Below are positions 24,884 through 38,800 of a DNA stretch of 64,000 nucleotides, in pieces; within the stretch, counting starts at the first letter, position 1; each line of letters opens with the position of its first letter. Below the pieces are notes generated by a model, which saw nothing but the letters and a program-made list of their open reading frames with translations, had not been told where the DNA came from and searched no databases. The stretch is from Dipetalonema caudispina (lineage: Eukaryota > Nematoda > Chromadorea > Rhabditida > Onchocercidae): assembly GCA_013365325.1 (NCBI GenBank), contig JABVXV010000095.1, forward strand, positions 1 through 64,000, read 5' to 3'. The position numbers and the translations under genes are program-made.

Positions 24884-27800
24884 CAAGTATAGTTATCAAG
24901 TTGTTCAACATTCGTTTACTCTCTTAAACTTCAATTTTAGTTAAAATTTAACTCAGGCTATAAAAATATTTAAAGGAAACTTGGACTCTAATTCAATCAA
25001 CAGCAAATATGGGTCTTAAATAAGCGGTAGTGTTAAAATTTCTGAATGACATCATCACCTTTTCATTAAATGCCTCGAGCAACAAGTCAACAAAAAGTAA
25101 ATCCTAGTTGCTCATCCAAATGACAGATGATCCGACAATTGCAACTGATGTATGCAAAGATAGAAATAGAGTTATAGAAGCTAGAATGTTGAAAAAAAAA
25201 TTGAACCAACACAGGTGTTAGTTATCTGAAGAGTTAGAGAAAAACTGATACAGCGAAATAGAAAATTTTATAAAACTCTTAACATATGACCACCTTTCAT
25301 ATCAATGAGTGATTACCAAATGATTCTTAAGCTTTCTTTTATACCTTTTTTACTCCACATATAATGAGTCGAACTAAACGAACTTTTTGAAAGTGTTTAT
25401 CAGAAACAAAGCGATGATTTCCTCTTACAGCAACAAGCCTTGCGTTATTGTTACTTTGGATGGGCCGAGGAATCCAACCATCATATTCCTCCTTTTTCAT
25501 CCATCCTTCCACTGAATCTAAAATTCTTCTTATGAAGAAGTTCTAAATATCAACAAAAAAAAAGGCATGGACGACCCTTGAATATTTCAATCACATTTAT
25601 TTACTAATACACCTCTTTCCTCCTCATCGATATTTAAAATGAGTCCATGCCGTCTTTTTACATGAAATCATTGAAATTTTTAATAAAATAACAAATATAA
25701 ATCAATTTTTTCTTTATTTTGAAAACAATGCTGCTAACTTTTTATATTACTTTAATTTAATTCAAATTGATGTGATTATCCTTTATTTCTTTCCCTGCAT
25801 TCCACAAAATTTGTGGTAAGGACTTAAATTTCCCAGCTATCCCCTCTTTTGATTTGCTTTTTCAATGTTGTAGTTATCATTTGAAATAAGGATGAAGTTG
25901 AGATCTAACAGAGTCGAATTTGAATTATTTGGATTGAAAATAGATGTTACACAGCACCAAAAAAACGAGGATGATTTCACCTGGCAACAGGTTTTGTATT
26001 GGCTTTTTAAGGGAAAGCCTGTAATGCCAACCATAATTAATCATTAGAAAAGAAAAATTAATTTAGAATATGCATTCTTGCCAAGAAATTATGTTTGAAA
26101 TAATTAATCTGGAACACATTTCATTGAGAATATGACAAATATTTTGTAGAAAGATAAAAAGGATAGATGGGAAATTGAAACGAATAAATTTTTATCGGAG
26201 AAAGGTTCCATGTCAACCACGTCCTAAACCAATTTGCAACGGTTGACAGACGGATAAAATACTGCCAGTAATTTATATATGAATAATGACATTTTACAGA
26301 TAATTATGCCTCCTCCACTACACTATTACTTCCTTCAAATCCGGAAATAACTATCGTTAATAGTCACCGTGGAATCGTCCCATTCCGTACCTTTGCCATC
26401 AAAGTAATTTAAAGTTATTCCCTCCTTTAAGTTTTTGTTGTCACTCATGAGAACTTTTAAAGGAGAAAGCGAACAATGAGTAGAGTGGTGCGGATTCGCA
26501 CCGTAATTCTTCATGACACTTATGTCATCACTGCGAAAATTTACTCCTTCCGAAACAAATGTTCACGACAGATATCTATAGAATATGAACATGAGTAGAA
26601 TTAAATATATTCTTGTAATCCTTTCTGATCATTCCCAAACAGAATTTGATGTAAAGAGAAATTTTTATTTTCTCAGCAAATTTTAAATTCAGGCAGAATC
26701 TCATCGAAATCTTGAATACTTCGAGATTCGAAAAGAAGATTGGAGAATGAGAAACGGTACTGTAAGAATATAAATTAGTATTATAAATTATTATAAATGC
26801 AAAGTTTGTGCCAGAAGGGAGAAAGGATAAAGATTGAGGGGAGTTGGAAATGAAAGCGGTAAGGAATTAGGTGCTTGAAGCTATTAGGACTATTTCTGAG
26901 ATGAATTTCAATTAGCACCTGCTATCAGGGAAGTAATCTTTCGATGAGCATGAATTCTTTATAAAAGAGCAGGTGAGGAATAGGTAAATTGCGTACCTTT
27001 TTACTTAAGTTGTAGAACAAATGTTACATTCAATTGCTGATCTAAGACATATAAAAAATTCAGTATGAATAATGTTGGGAAGAAACTCACTAATATTTCT
27101 TGAAATTTTTGACCGAATTGGCTCATCAAATGCAGTAAATCTTATGTTACGGCCATTCAATAACGAAAAGTTTTTTTGTATATTGTCGACAGCTCAAATG
27201 CTTCAGAAAAATGTAATGTATTATGAAAGAAATTTTGTTTTATTTGTAGAAAGAAATGAACTCGAATGGATAGAAAATTCTCTAAGCAAATTGATTTCAT
27301 TCTCCTCCTCTCTTTCTAAATTTATTCTATGTTCCTGATTTTAGTTTGCGGAAAATTTTCAGCTAAGAAAGAGAAATCGCACAGAAGAATAAATTAACTG
27401 TCTAGAAGAAATCAATTTGCAATTAATGAGTAATGAATAATCTTGATGACCACTGTTTTGAATCATTCTAGGAATAATCAGAATGCTTTCTTTTTTTTAG
27501 TTTCGGAAAGAGATTTCAGAGATGTATTCATAAATCAATATGTGAAGATCATTACCGTTAGTGGATATTATTTTTACTTAGCAATGAAGTAAGTCGCTTT
27601 AATTAAGGTAGAGAAATCCCGGTCGAAACCACTTCATTTAAGCGTTAAGTATTAAAAATAGAGCAGTGTTGAAGTATTAGGGGGATAGATATTGGTTAGA
27701 TACGGAGAAAGAATAAAAAGGGAAGAAAGCAGAATTCAGTTCGGAAATCCAAACAAGTCAGAAAAGAACCATACGTTTTTCGGCTAAGGCCACGTGTTCC

Positions 27801-30363
27801 AAACGACTGACAATATGGCCAGTGTGAATGGATAAAAACAAGTGCCTAAGCGGTTAATATCGCAAATTCCTTTTGGGAGATCGCTTTTCGGCTTATTCAT
27901 ATGAATTGCATCACCACAAGGAGATGTCTAGCACTGAATATTTTAATTTATATAATAATATGTGAATTAATTAGGCCTAATGCATAATGAATCAGACTTT
28001 CTGTCCTTTTTGTAGTGAAAGAAAACATACAGTTTTATGGGAATTATAGAAAAGACAGCAGCTTAACAAACATTACTTTTAACTAAATTCTCATGATGCT
28101 ATGATCAACTACTATAAATCCAAAACTGACATTCATAGATCATCGAGTGAGCAGAAATTTAATTACTCGAATAAAAACTATTAAGGTTGTTCTCTCACGA
28201 ATATCACCGAGTGAATTTGTATTTCTTTTTCACGGATCTTGATGATTGCTCTCTCAGATTTACATAGTGTTTACTCAGAATCATTAGAGCTACGGTGACA
28301 CATAAAAACTTTCTCTTCATCGCAGAATAATTTTATTTCCATTAGGGATTGAAAGAGGGAGAAATTGTAGAAAATTTCTCACTTTATTATTATCTTCAAG
28401 TTTCTGAACAACAACAACACATATTTTTCAGTTAAAAAGAACTCTTCGAAAAACTATTGTATAAAATATTTAATGATTGTTTTCACTCGGTAGGGAATCA
28501 TAGGTTAAAGGTTGATAGTTAAAGCACAGAGAGCAAGTGGTCTAAAAATGCTGGAAGAATATATGGCATGATTTTTTTCTTTTCTATATCTATATTAATT
28601 TTTAAAGGACATTAGAATTTCAAAATAACTCAAAAGCAAAAATGGCATAAACTGGTCCAAATATTGAAATAGGTCATAAGCGGTGATTGAATGACGGTAA
28701 TATCTACTAATGGCACACATTACGTTTTTTAATTGATTATTACCGGATTTACTTCATCATTCGATATTGTCTCATCAATGCAGTTACGTTGTATCATTGT
28801 GTGATCCGCAGATAATTTCAAAAAATATTGAGTAAAATTAATTGCGAGAAAAAAACCATAGGAAGATAAAAACAATATTTGAGAAATTAAATTGAGTATC
28901 AGTAACGAAATTTGAAAGGTCACAGAAATTTAAGTCATTATGAACTATAGACAACAAATGATGATCAAATTTTTTAAGAGATTATTTCTCCAAGAATTTC
29001 TCCATAACCAGACATTATACCGAAATCCTACAGTGGTTACAATTCTCTCTTTCCGTTATTTGTTTTTTCTCTCAAACTCAATCTTGTGGAAAAAATAGGA
29101 TAATGTGGACGATTGAGTAAATTTTAATGTAAGAAGTACTAAAAGATCCTCAAATTCTACATCATCGCAAATTCACACAAAACATGAAATGAGATTAATC
29201 CATGAAGTGATAAAACATATCTCAAAACTGTTTGATATTTTCGGGAAGTTTATTCTTGCAACTGCTCTTTTTAAGATATTCTATAAAACAAGCAATATTA
29301 TTGATTCAGGAGAAGATAGAAGTGAGATGATACGACGATCAGGATTTATTCTATACGGCTAGCCATGGCACATTAGAACAATTTCCTGAAACTGTAACAT
29401 ACTCACATTACCAATACATTTAATATTGATATGGCAGTGACACTCTGTAGTGATATATTTGCTATATGACCTCAGGGTAATATTGCAAGTCTAGTAGAAC
29501 TTGTTTGATTTGAGAATAGCTAAGGAATTTCCATGCATTATTTTGAAATTAACAGTTCTCGGGATAAATTTGATATTAGAATGGAAAAGAAATATTCACT
29601 CAGCATACGACTGAATGCAATAGAGAGAAACAGCTGCAACGATACCTTCTTCCAGGCCTAAAAGTGCACCTGTCATTTCATCATTTAAGCACTCATTTCT
29701 TTTATAACTCAATTTTTGCAATGTGCAAAAACATTAATAGCAAATGTGATGCGCTTACTCTCAATTTCCATCCGAGCAGGTTGCATAAAAGCAGCCTCCT
29801 TTAAGCCTGAGTAAATTTGATCTTATCCGTTCATTGATCTCACTCCATTATAAATTTATTTCGAAAAGGAGGAAAAAAACTCGAGTTGATTAGATGATAG
29901 CTCGGGTCAGATGGGATTAAGTAGGACACTGATCATAACATTCAATATTAAATAGATTATAAGATCCCGTAACTTTTATTGAGGGTCAAGGTAGACAACT
30001 ACGATCAGGCAATAACACGCAGTATCTGATATGAACAAAACGGTTTAGGAATGCTCATCAGAGTAAACAGACACGAATTTGCACTATCTGAAATGAAATG
30101 TATACCGAATAAACATAAATAAATATCTCTGTCTAAGTGATAGGGTAGGTAAAGCGTAGGTTGACATTTTTCAAGCCTTGAAAGAGAGGAGTCAATTGAA
30201 GAGCTTGAAGGCGGGATAGTGTGAAAAGTCAATAACATATTGGAAATCAAGCAGAAAGAATAGCCGGTGTGGAATAATATATTTCTTGTAATTAAAGTAA
30301 TTAATGTTTGGTTTAGTAATGAACCAGTTCATTTCATTGTTAACATAAATCATTTAACTCATT
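24884..30363. other. gene-free stretch with small stem-loops
   Basis: No exon chain or RNA gene was recognised. A 9-bp perfect stem lies at 26422-26430/26457-26465 and a 6-bp stem with a tetraloop at 26487-26502. A 10-base inverted motif (GGCATGGAC) pairs 25564 with about 25652. Single open frames at 27072-27338 (plus) and 30005-30250 (minus) show no domain. Confidence 0.4.
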
Positions 30364-30639
30364 AACAACTTTGTTTAAGATTAAGGATTTATCACATATT
30401 AATTCGGCAGTTCTTTGTCTAATTTACTTTGTTTATGATTTATCACATTTCATTCTGACAATTCTTTGTCTAAATTACTCACTTACAACCTTGTTTACGA
30501 TTAAGGATTTATCACATTTCAATTTGGCAATTCTTTATCTAAATTAATCTTGTTAACATTTCAATTTGGTAGTTCTTAGTCTAAATTAACCTTGTTTATG
30601 ATTTATCACACTTTAATTTGGTAATCCTTTGTTTAAACT
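30364..30639. repeat. degenerate minisatellite, about five units of 42-62 bases
   Basis: Imperfect tandem copies begin at about 30371, 30429, 30491, 30550 and 30592, each opening with TTGTTTA and followed by ATTTATCACATTTCAATTTG and TTCTTTGTCTAAATTA-like blocks. Unit 4 lacks the middle block. An older, weaker unit may lie just upstream at about 30305-30360. Confidence 0.85.
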
Positions 30640-33600
30640 CTATTTATGTTGGTAAATCCCTCCTACTTCTCGCACCTATATATATGTCATAAAAAACCCA
30701 AAAAAAAATCTGACTCCAGCGATCGGTCAACTTCATCTACTACTAAAATCTATCATATTTTCTACTAGCTGTTCGTATTATTCATCTGTTATTCCAATAA
30801 ATTCTACGTTAACGCTTAATTTCGAACACAAAAAGGGAAAGAACTCTTCTTCCAAACTCATACTCAACAAGAAGGAAAACTTTCACAACAGCCGGATAGG
30901 GTGAATGAAACGGGAGAATTAATCAAACAAATATATATGAATCAGTAGTGACTCAATCTCAAAATAATCAACAACAATTTCAAAACTCTGAATGATGAAC
31001 AGAGCATATTCGGATAAAGATAGAGTGCAAAAGGAATATTCAAATTGGACTAAAGTAACGGAGGAGAAGCTGAAAAATATGTCAGATATGAGTAAAACTC
31101 TAAATCACAGGCCAAGAAGACTAATAAGCAGACAAAATTAGTTTTGTATTTACATCTTGAAATTAAAGTCCCTCAGAGATGACTGAAATGATACCTGGTG
31201 GACAACTTTTATGATGAAGGATGAAAGTAAAGAGATAAAGTTGAATATTTAATGTTTAATTGTTAATGGAGATTATGGCCAATAAAGGAATACAATGATC
31301 TCTAAGAAATATCTTTCCAGAAAAAAAGGAAGAGACGGAAGATAACAACAAGTTGATAAAGTGATAATAAAGTACTGTAAGGGAGAATTGCTCCATTGAA
31401 AAGAATGGAGTCCCATAAGAAAAGTATCCTTATAATTGATAAGTCAAATCTTTCTGTCAGAAGTACGAATATCAATTGTGGAGAAGTGGTAAGAGTAAGG
31501 AATATAGTAAAAAGCGAAAATAGAAATTTTAGGATTTCCTGACCTTTTGGAAAACGAAGTGACCCAAGCAACAATACTTCTTTCTGTAATAATAATAATG
31601 ACAGGTAATAGTAATATTATAACGATAATAGCAATAAGAACAAACGATATTTTGCATAATACGGAAGGTAAGTTCGTTGAAATGAATATATTTTTGCCGG
31701 GAGAATAAGGTTAAGATGAACTGTCAAGATGGTGCTGATCATTATTAGTAATATTTCATTACTGAAATAATAATCTAAGCAGTGGGATCCTGACTCACCA
31801 TGTGAAATTTACAACATACCACAGGTCACTAATCCTACATAACTTCTCATTAACAGATTAGTGGTATTCCAAGAAAGTTTAATTTAGGTACTGTTGCCAT
31901 ACATTTGACACAGAAGTTTAAAATAAAGTAATAAATTATATGAGAGAAAAGGTTAAAGAATATGAAACTTCATAAATAACAGCCAATTTTATACATTCCA
32001 GTTGTTATTGAAGAGGAAATTGCTCGATAAGAAAAAAAGCGACACGGATTGCAAGAAAAGCATGGACGGATATTATTGATGCCTAATTAATCAGTTAATT
32101 ATCAGTTACCTCGAACACATAGGTGTAATAATTAGGATTTTTTGCTCTCACATGCCTTATTTGCTTCAAAAATGATTTGCTGTTAATATTCTGCATCGCT
32201 TCGTCCTATCATCCCCAACTTATCTTCACTGATAGCATCTCTGATACCATCCCTTCCTTCTATCACTCATCTTTTCAGGCATGTACGAATATCAATGTAA
32301 GGTTTGAATGAATAAGAGTGTGCATTGTCAAAACAAACAATTACAAATAAGGCAATTGTTGAATGATTCATGAAAAAGCAACCAAAATTTTGCTGTTCGA
32401 TGAAATGATGAATTCAGCGAACGAAACAGAAACAGAATTGTGATGAGAAGGAATTCATAAGTAACAAAATGAAACTTTTATTTTATCATTTCTAAAATTA
32501 GGAAGAATCTTTCTACAACTACGAACGCCGGAACACAACTTGTGTATAAGTTAATAATTGTTTAGTCGCTTGGATCAACTTTTTTTTAAACATCGGTTAT
32601 CCGCTCGTTGTAATGTTTACATCATCGATGAAAATGAAAGAATTCAAATGGCCATCAATAGATTCAGATAAGTGGTGAACTGTTCATCGATTCATTAAAT
32701 TTCAACTATTGCATAACTTATAGTTGAGATTTGAGACTTTTTACTGAACATTAGAACATCGAAAGTTCATCTATCAACTCTTTTAAGCAATGTGATGCAA
32801 CGATAGTTCTACTTGAGAAACTATCTAATTTTGATCTTTTCTTGGTTAAACTGATTATTTTTACCATGGAGATCTTTTTGCGAAAGATGAAATGTAAATC
32901 ATTGACAATCTTGAAACTTCATGAAAAGTTAAAATGAAATGATCTAGCGGCTATTTCAATAAATGCATTTAATTACTGAAGATTTTAGGATTGGAAAATT
33001 GCAAAGAATTTATTTAAAAAATTGTAATCAGTTCTTTGAAAAAACATAAGTGACAGTGAGAAGAATAGTGAGGAGTTGGTAACAATTTGGCCAGAGATCA
33101 AACTAATTAAATTAAATTCTTACTTATTCCATTCGAATCTAATGATGAAATTTTGCTTCTGGTAATCACTTTTTCTTAAGAAAATTGTATTATTATGTTA
33201 GCTTTTTTTAGTGTTATAAGGACTTAGTGAATTTATGATTTTTGATGTAATGGAATTCTTGGTGTTTTTTGAGGAATTTGTAGAAATTTTCAATTGAATT
33301 TTTATCGATATGTAATATTTTGCTTTTGCTTTCTTTTCATGGCTTTGGAAAGTTTAAAAAATTATACTCCAACAGATTTCGGGTTTTTTATTAACATATA
33401 ATTTTATTTTCATCCTTTTTTCCCACCTACTTTACTTTCAGACCAGTTCTTTTGTAAAATACTTCAAATAAGATAATTAGAGTACAAAAAAGTAAATGTG
33501 AAGGAAAAGAAATTTTGAGCAAATTTGCACGTGGAACTATGAGGAAAAGGCAAAAGCAAATTGCGTAATTTCATTTTTACCGAAAAAATGCGGTAGAGGG

Positions 33601-35854
33601 TAGTTGATTGTTGGCCACGTAAATATAGAAATTGAAAGAAAGAAATGCATTAATTTTTCATCCCCATTTTTCTGAATGTGAACGAAGAATGTATAAAAAG
33701 CCTGGCTGATTAATAGGCTCAATTCTACCTCATAAGCTGATTTATGTGGTGATATCTGTTAATATATAATTGGATATGAAATATGTAACATTTCACATTT
33801 TCTTTTTTTCAATTATTCAGATATCTTATTTCTCTTTTCTCTTAACACTTCGAAATCTGAAAATAGTTCGAAAAAAGCAGCAAAAATTTGCATAGTTTTT
33901 TAGGAGAATGAATGGTACTTCTAGAAATGTGTGAAGCGTTAAAATACCACAATATTTTCAACATAAGTAATCCTGAGTATTTATTATTTTAATTTTACTT
34001 AGTGATTCATTACACGACTTTAATAATAAGAATTTTACATATTTCATCTCTTATTTTGATGAATTCTCTTCTCTAAATAATAATGAAAGAAATACCAATA
34101 TGCTTTCTTATTTTAGATATTATTCATTTTAGATAAATATTAAGAACTATAACATTCTCGCCGGTATCCTTGTTAAGTTAATTACTTAAAGTTTCTTATT
34201 ATTATTTTAAATACTAGCCAAAAATTACACGTTGACAATAATTACTTGTTGAATTTCTTCTAATTGCATGATCTTAAGTTATAATGATTCAAGAAGTGAG
34301 CTTGAAATCTGAGTGAAAAACACTGAAAAACACTTTAGGATTCTCCTTGACATTCTAATTTTTTTCAAACAAAACAGTTTTGTAGCATTTCAATATAAAT
34401 TGATCAGATAAACCAATAACTTGATTTTACTATAGAACATATACTTCTAGTTACCCGCAGAAGTATACGCTTTATAGAGCCGTGATCAAAAATCAGAAAT
34501 AAAATGATGTAAACAATTGTAAGCAATTTTAACAAACATTTAGCATTATTAATTATATCACCGCAAGTTTAAAGTTATCACAAAAAAGAGTGACCTTTCA
34601 TGATTAATTACAGTAAAAGGAAAGTCTTTTGTCTTCGACACGTTTTCATCGGCTTTTGCAGTTCAACAATCATTTAAGCGTTTTCAGGCTTATTGTATGG
34701 AGTTGATTTGGCATAGAAATTCTGCAACCTTGGCCCATTGTACTGTGTATTGATTGCTTAAGTAAAACAGAAATTTTAAAACAATTCAAATTAGGATTGT
34801 TTTCAAGACGTTTCATAAGTTTGTTAATAGAGTTTGGATTCGTTGCATTGCTAGAGCTTATAAAATATCCTGACAGAAATTTAGTGATCGAATCACTGAA
34901 AAACTCAATTCTTTGGAGAAAGAAATGTTAATATTAAACTTGAAAACTTTTCTTGTTTCATGGGAAAAATTATGTGAGATGAGGAATGTAAAGGAAGAAA
35001 GAACTGCAAGGAAGCCTGTGATAAGAACTGACTTTAAATCACACAAATTGGTCGCTCCATTTCACTTTACCCTTTTCTTAGGATTGCTGGTTGGAAAATG
35101 CTGAATATGGCGAAAACTAGAACTGGTTACCGATTTCTTTTAATTCATTCCCCTCATATTTGAATACATAATGGCTATCGCTTCAACTTGGATTACTGGA
35201 ATGGAATGAGGACGATGGCGGTGATTATCTTTAATCTTCTTTTCTTTCCCTCATTTCTTTTCTCCAAAATTCCCAAAGTTGATTTTCTTATTTACATGAG
35301 AGAGGAATAGGAATTGAAAGAAGGATTATGGTAAATTAACTAGTTCAATTTCACTTTTTGGGTAATTTACGTAGCACTAACAAATAATACTTTTATCCCT
35401 CACATATCACGCTTTTTCCTCTCTGTTTTCATTTCTGGCTTTATGGAATATATTTTACAACTGAAGTGATTTTACATTTATTGTTACTTAATATTTAAAT
35501 TCCAGAAATTTCGTCTGATACATCTCACACCAATATAAATTGTTTCTTCTTATTGGTTGCTTCGCCTCGCTATGAAATCTCAATTAAACCGCTCCAAGTA
35601 TTCTAGATCTTAGCAACTTTGATTATCTTTGATGATGGAGATATGGCAACTTTATATTTTTTACTCACTACTCCTTTCTGTTCTACAAATCGGCGAGTTT
35701 CATTTTTTCTTAATATATGACTTAATTTAATTTAATGCTAATATGACTTCCAAAACTGGAATTTATTTGGATTAAAATAAGCTGCATTTTAATCTACTCC
35801 TCATATTATAACGTAAGTAAAGAATGCTAGGCTGATTATGTGCCGATTTTTAAG
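30640..35854. other. gene-free stretch upstream of the TSR gene
   Basis: No certain exon. It should contain the promoter and signal-peptide exon of the thrombospondin-repeat gene, since the first recognised exon (35855) begins in mid-codon. A frame at 34976-35103 ends in a hydrophobic run (FHFTLFLGLLVGKC) but has no donor of the needed phase. A 9-bp stem with 10-base loop lies at 34440-34467. A short triplet-repeat patch (ATA, GTA) lies at 31590-31640. Confidence 0.4.
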
Positions 35855-38800
35855 ATTGCGATGCGAAGATGATGTGCATCCGAAAATTCCACACTATCCA
35901 GAATGGTTTATTTTTTCAAAGAATTGAAGTACCATCACCATTGGGTTGTGCGGAACGATGCATTGACAATATTGAACATTGTAAAGCTGCGTTGTTTATT
36001 CCTGAAGAAAATAAGGTACATCGGATATAAATAATAGGAACAATTTTTGAATTAGCTTAAAAAAATCTTGCGGATCATTAATCAATATTGCTACTCTTCA
36101 ACAATGCAATACTTTGGATATTATTGCAGATTGTAGATTTCCAGCAAACTGTATCATTTTTGGCATTCAAAAGGTCATTCCTCTAAAAAATGGTCAAATA
36201 ATGAGACTGCTGTATTTTTTTGATTTTAGAATAGAGGTTTTTGTCAGCTCTATGGTGCAAATTCGAATTCAAGCGACCACGGTATCACATTAGATAGTTC
36301 TTTAAATCCGCGAAGTACAGTATTCGAAATTCTTGATAATTGTCCGAAAAAAAATGGTTCCACAAGTTCGGAAAGTGATTTGATGGCGATGATAAAATTA
36401 GAACTAAAGCAGAAACTTGAATCATGGTCTGATCCGGAATCGCCGCCTTTATTATTGCCACCACGAACAGTGCAGCGTTCTAAAAATGATGGGTCGACCA
36501 AAAAAAGAACGAGCAATGATACTTCAGATGATGAAAAAAAGCTAAGTAGAAAAGGTCGTTTTGATAAATTCGATCAGGGAGAGTATCGCGGATGGCCGGT
36601 CAACGTAGGAGAGCGGTCTGAAAACTCGAACTACGGTTATTGTTCATAGATAATTAAATCCGCTTAAAAGATACAGAAGAAAAGAATTTAATTAATTTAT
36701 TCAACTAAGTACCTTTAACTTAAAAATTTTTTAAATTTTGTTTTGATTTTTGGCATCACTTTTATTCAATACCATTATTGAAAGGCTAACGAAAAGCGTA
36801 TAATTGAATAAGGGCTGATTTAAAGTTACTTTAGTGTCGTTATATTTTGTTTTGTTCATCTTACTGTTAACAAATATTTTTGTTTAATTATTTATAAATA
36901 GACGATTGATTTCTTTTAATATTTTACTTTCTTCATTGCTTTTGTATTATTGTTAGAGTCAAACATTTAAATATGTTTTAGTCAGGTATTTTTAAGAAGT
37001 TAGCCGCTCTATGTTTGCATAAAATTTGGCTTAAAAACTTGTTTTCTTCAGGACCAATCACACCAGTAATTAATGGGTTGGTGTCAATGGCTCAAGGTGT
37101 TTCTAATCCTTCGTCTTCCTCTTATATCAACAAACGATTACCATTTGCAAATCATTACCCATCAACTTTACTGCAAAATTTCAACACCAACAATAATTAT
37201 TTACCAAAACAGGTTTACTACAAATTATCGTCTGGTAATACTAGACTAGTAGTATTCAGGTCAGCATATTCTAAGAAATACACTTCACTTGAAAGAACAA
37301 GACAAAATTTAAAAATCTTCTGAATAAAAGAGGAAAAGCATCAAATATACTTAAGTTGTAAGCAAAAATATAAGTTGAAATTGTATGTTTAAAATCCTAG
37401 CATAACCTAAAGATTTATACTTGTTCCGTTTAGAATCATCAAAAGCTATTATAATATAACATTAATGACTCGTACAGTTTGCCATTTATTTGTATTATAA
37501 TAATTTGAAAGTTATAGGGTTATTCACTTCCAACCAATGGAATACCACTTCCACCACCTATTAAACCGGTCTCTGTAAATCACGGTCGACAAGAAACAAT
37601 TTATAATAGATGCCGAGGTTTTGTGTTTTCAGTTCTTTGATAATATTTAAATCTGATAATTGTCTGATGCATCCATTTCAGGTTGTAATCACCATTAAAT
37701 ACCACTTTCAGGATCAAATTGTTATGCACCATCATTAGCTTACCTTCAAAAGTTGGGCTACAATTGGTCATGTCCAACTTACTCATTTCTCTGTGAACCA
37801 AAAAGACTTGATCCTTGCTTTACTGTAAGTTGATTCTTGATCATAATCTGAAGAAAAATTTATCAAAATCAAAACTGGATAATATTATTTTTTTGGATTA
37901 TATGCATAGAATTTTTTTGCTTAATCTTAAACTTACAAAATTCTTATAAACAAATCATTCTATTGCGGATTGAATTGCTGTCTCAATAAATCTAATTCAT
38001 AAAAGGTTGGTAGACAGACATTCATTCTTATAGCATTCTCCATCATTTTCAGGCATGTCCGCAAGTAACCATTGCTTCCCTTAATTCAATTCCTAAAACG
38101 ACATTGTTAAATGAAGAATGGTCCGGCAGCTATATCAACAAACAACAACAATTCAATGAACCTGAACAAAATAAAGAACTTCTACAACCGCAAGATGTAT
38201 CACATGGTCCGATACAATCACTATCAACGCCAGTGCAACCTACGGAAAGTATGATAATTTCCTGGTCAGAATGGTCACCGAAAACTCCATGTTCGGTTAC
38301 CTGTGGGATAGGTGTCACTGCACAGAAACGATTTTGCTCAGTCGATGGACAATGTTCAGGTAGGTGCTTTTAATTTAAATTGAGAACTAATAATTGTATT
38401 AACAAGAAATCAACAATAAATACATTTGTCTTTTATCTCAGCTTCAGTAAGTACCCAAAAATGCCATTAATTTCTCAAAAAAGATTTTCAACAAATTTCT
38501 ATTCATTTTTCCACTTGTTTATTTCTTAAATTTTCCTTTTTTGATATTTTCAACTGGCTTCACCAGGTGAATCCGTGAAAGAAGAACTATGTAGTAATGG
38601 ACCATGTCCAGAATGGAGACCTTGGTCAGAATGGACCAAATGTTCGAGGAGTTGTGATGGTGGTGAACGATCGCGTTCACGTATCTGTTCTGTTGATCAT
38701 CAATGTGATGGACCCTCAGTGGTAAAGTTTCATTTTTAAAAAAAATGAAAAATTTCGAAAATTTGTTTACAATCCAATGTAGTATGCTTCTTTTTTTTCT

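Noticed and set aside
34981..34997. GAGGAATGTAAAGGAAG resembles miR-1
   Set aside because: It lacks the leading U and the 3' half, and no complementary star arm lies within 100 bases.
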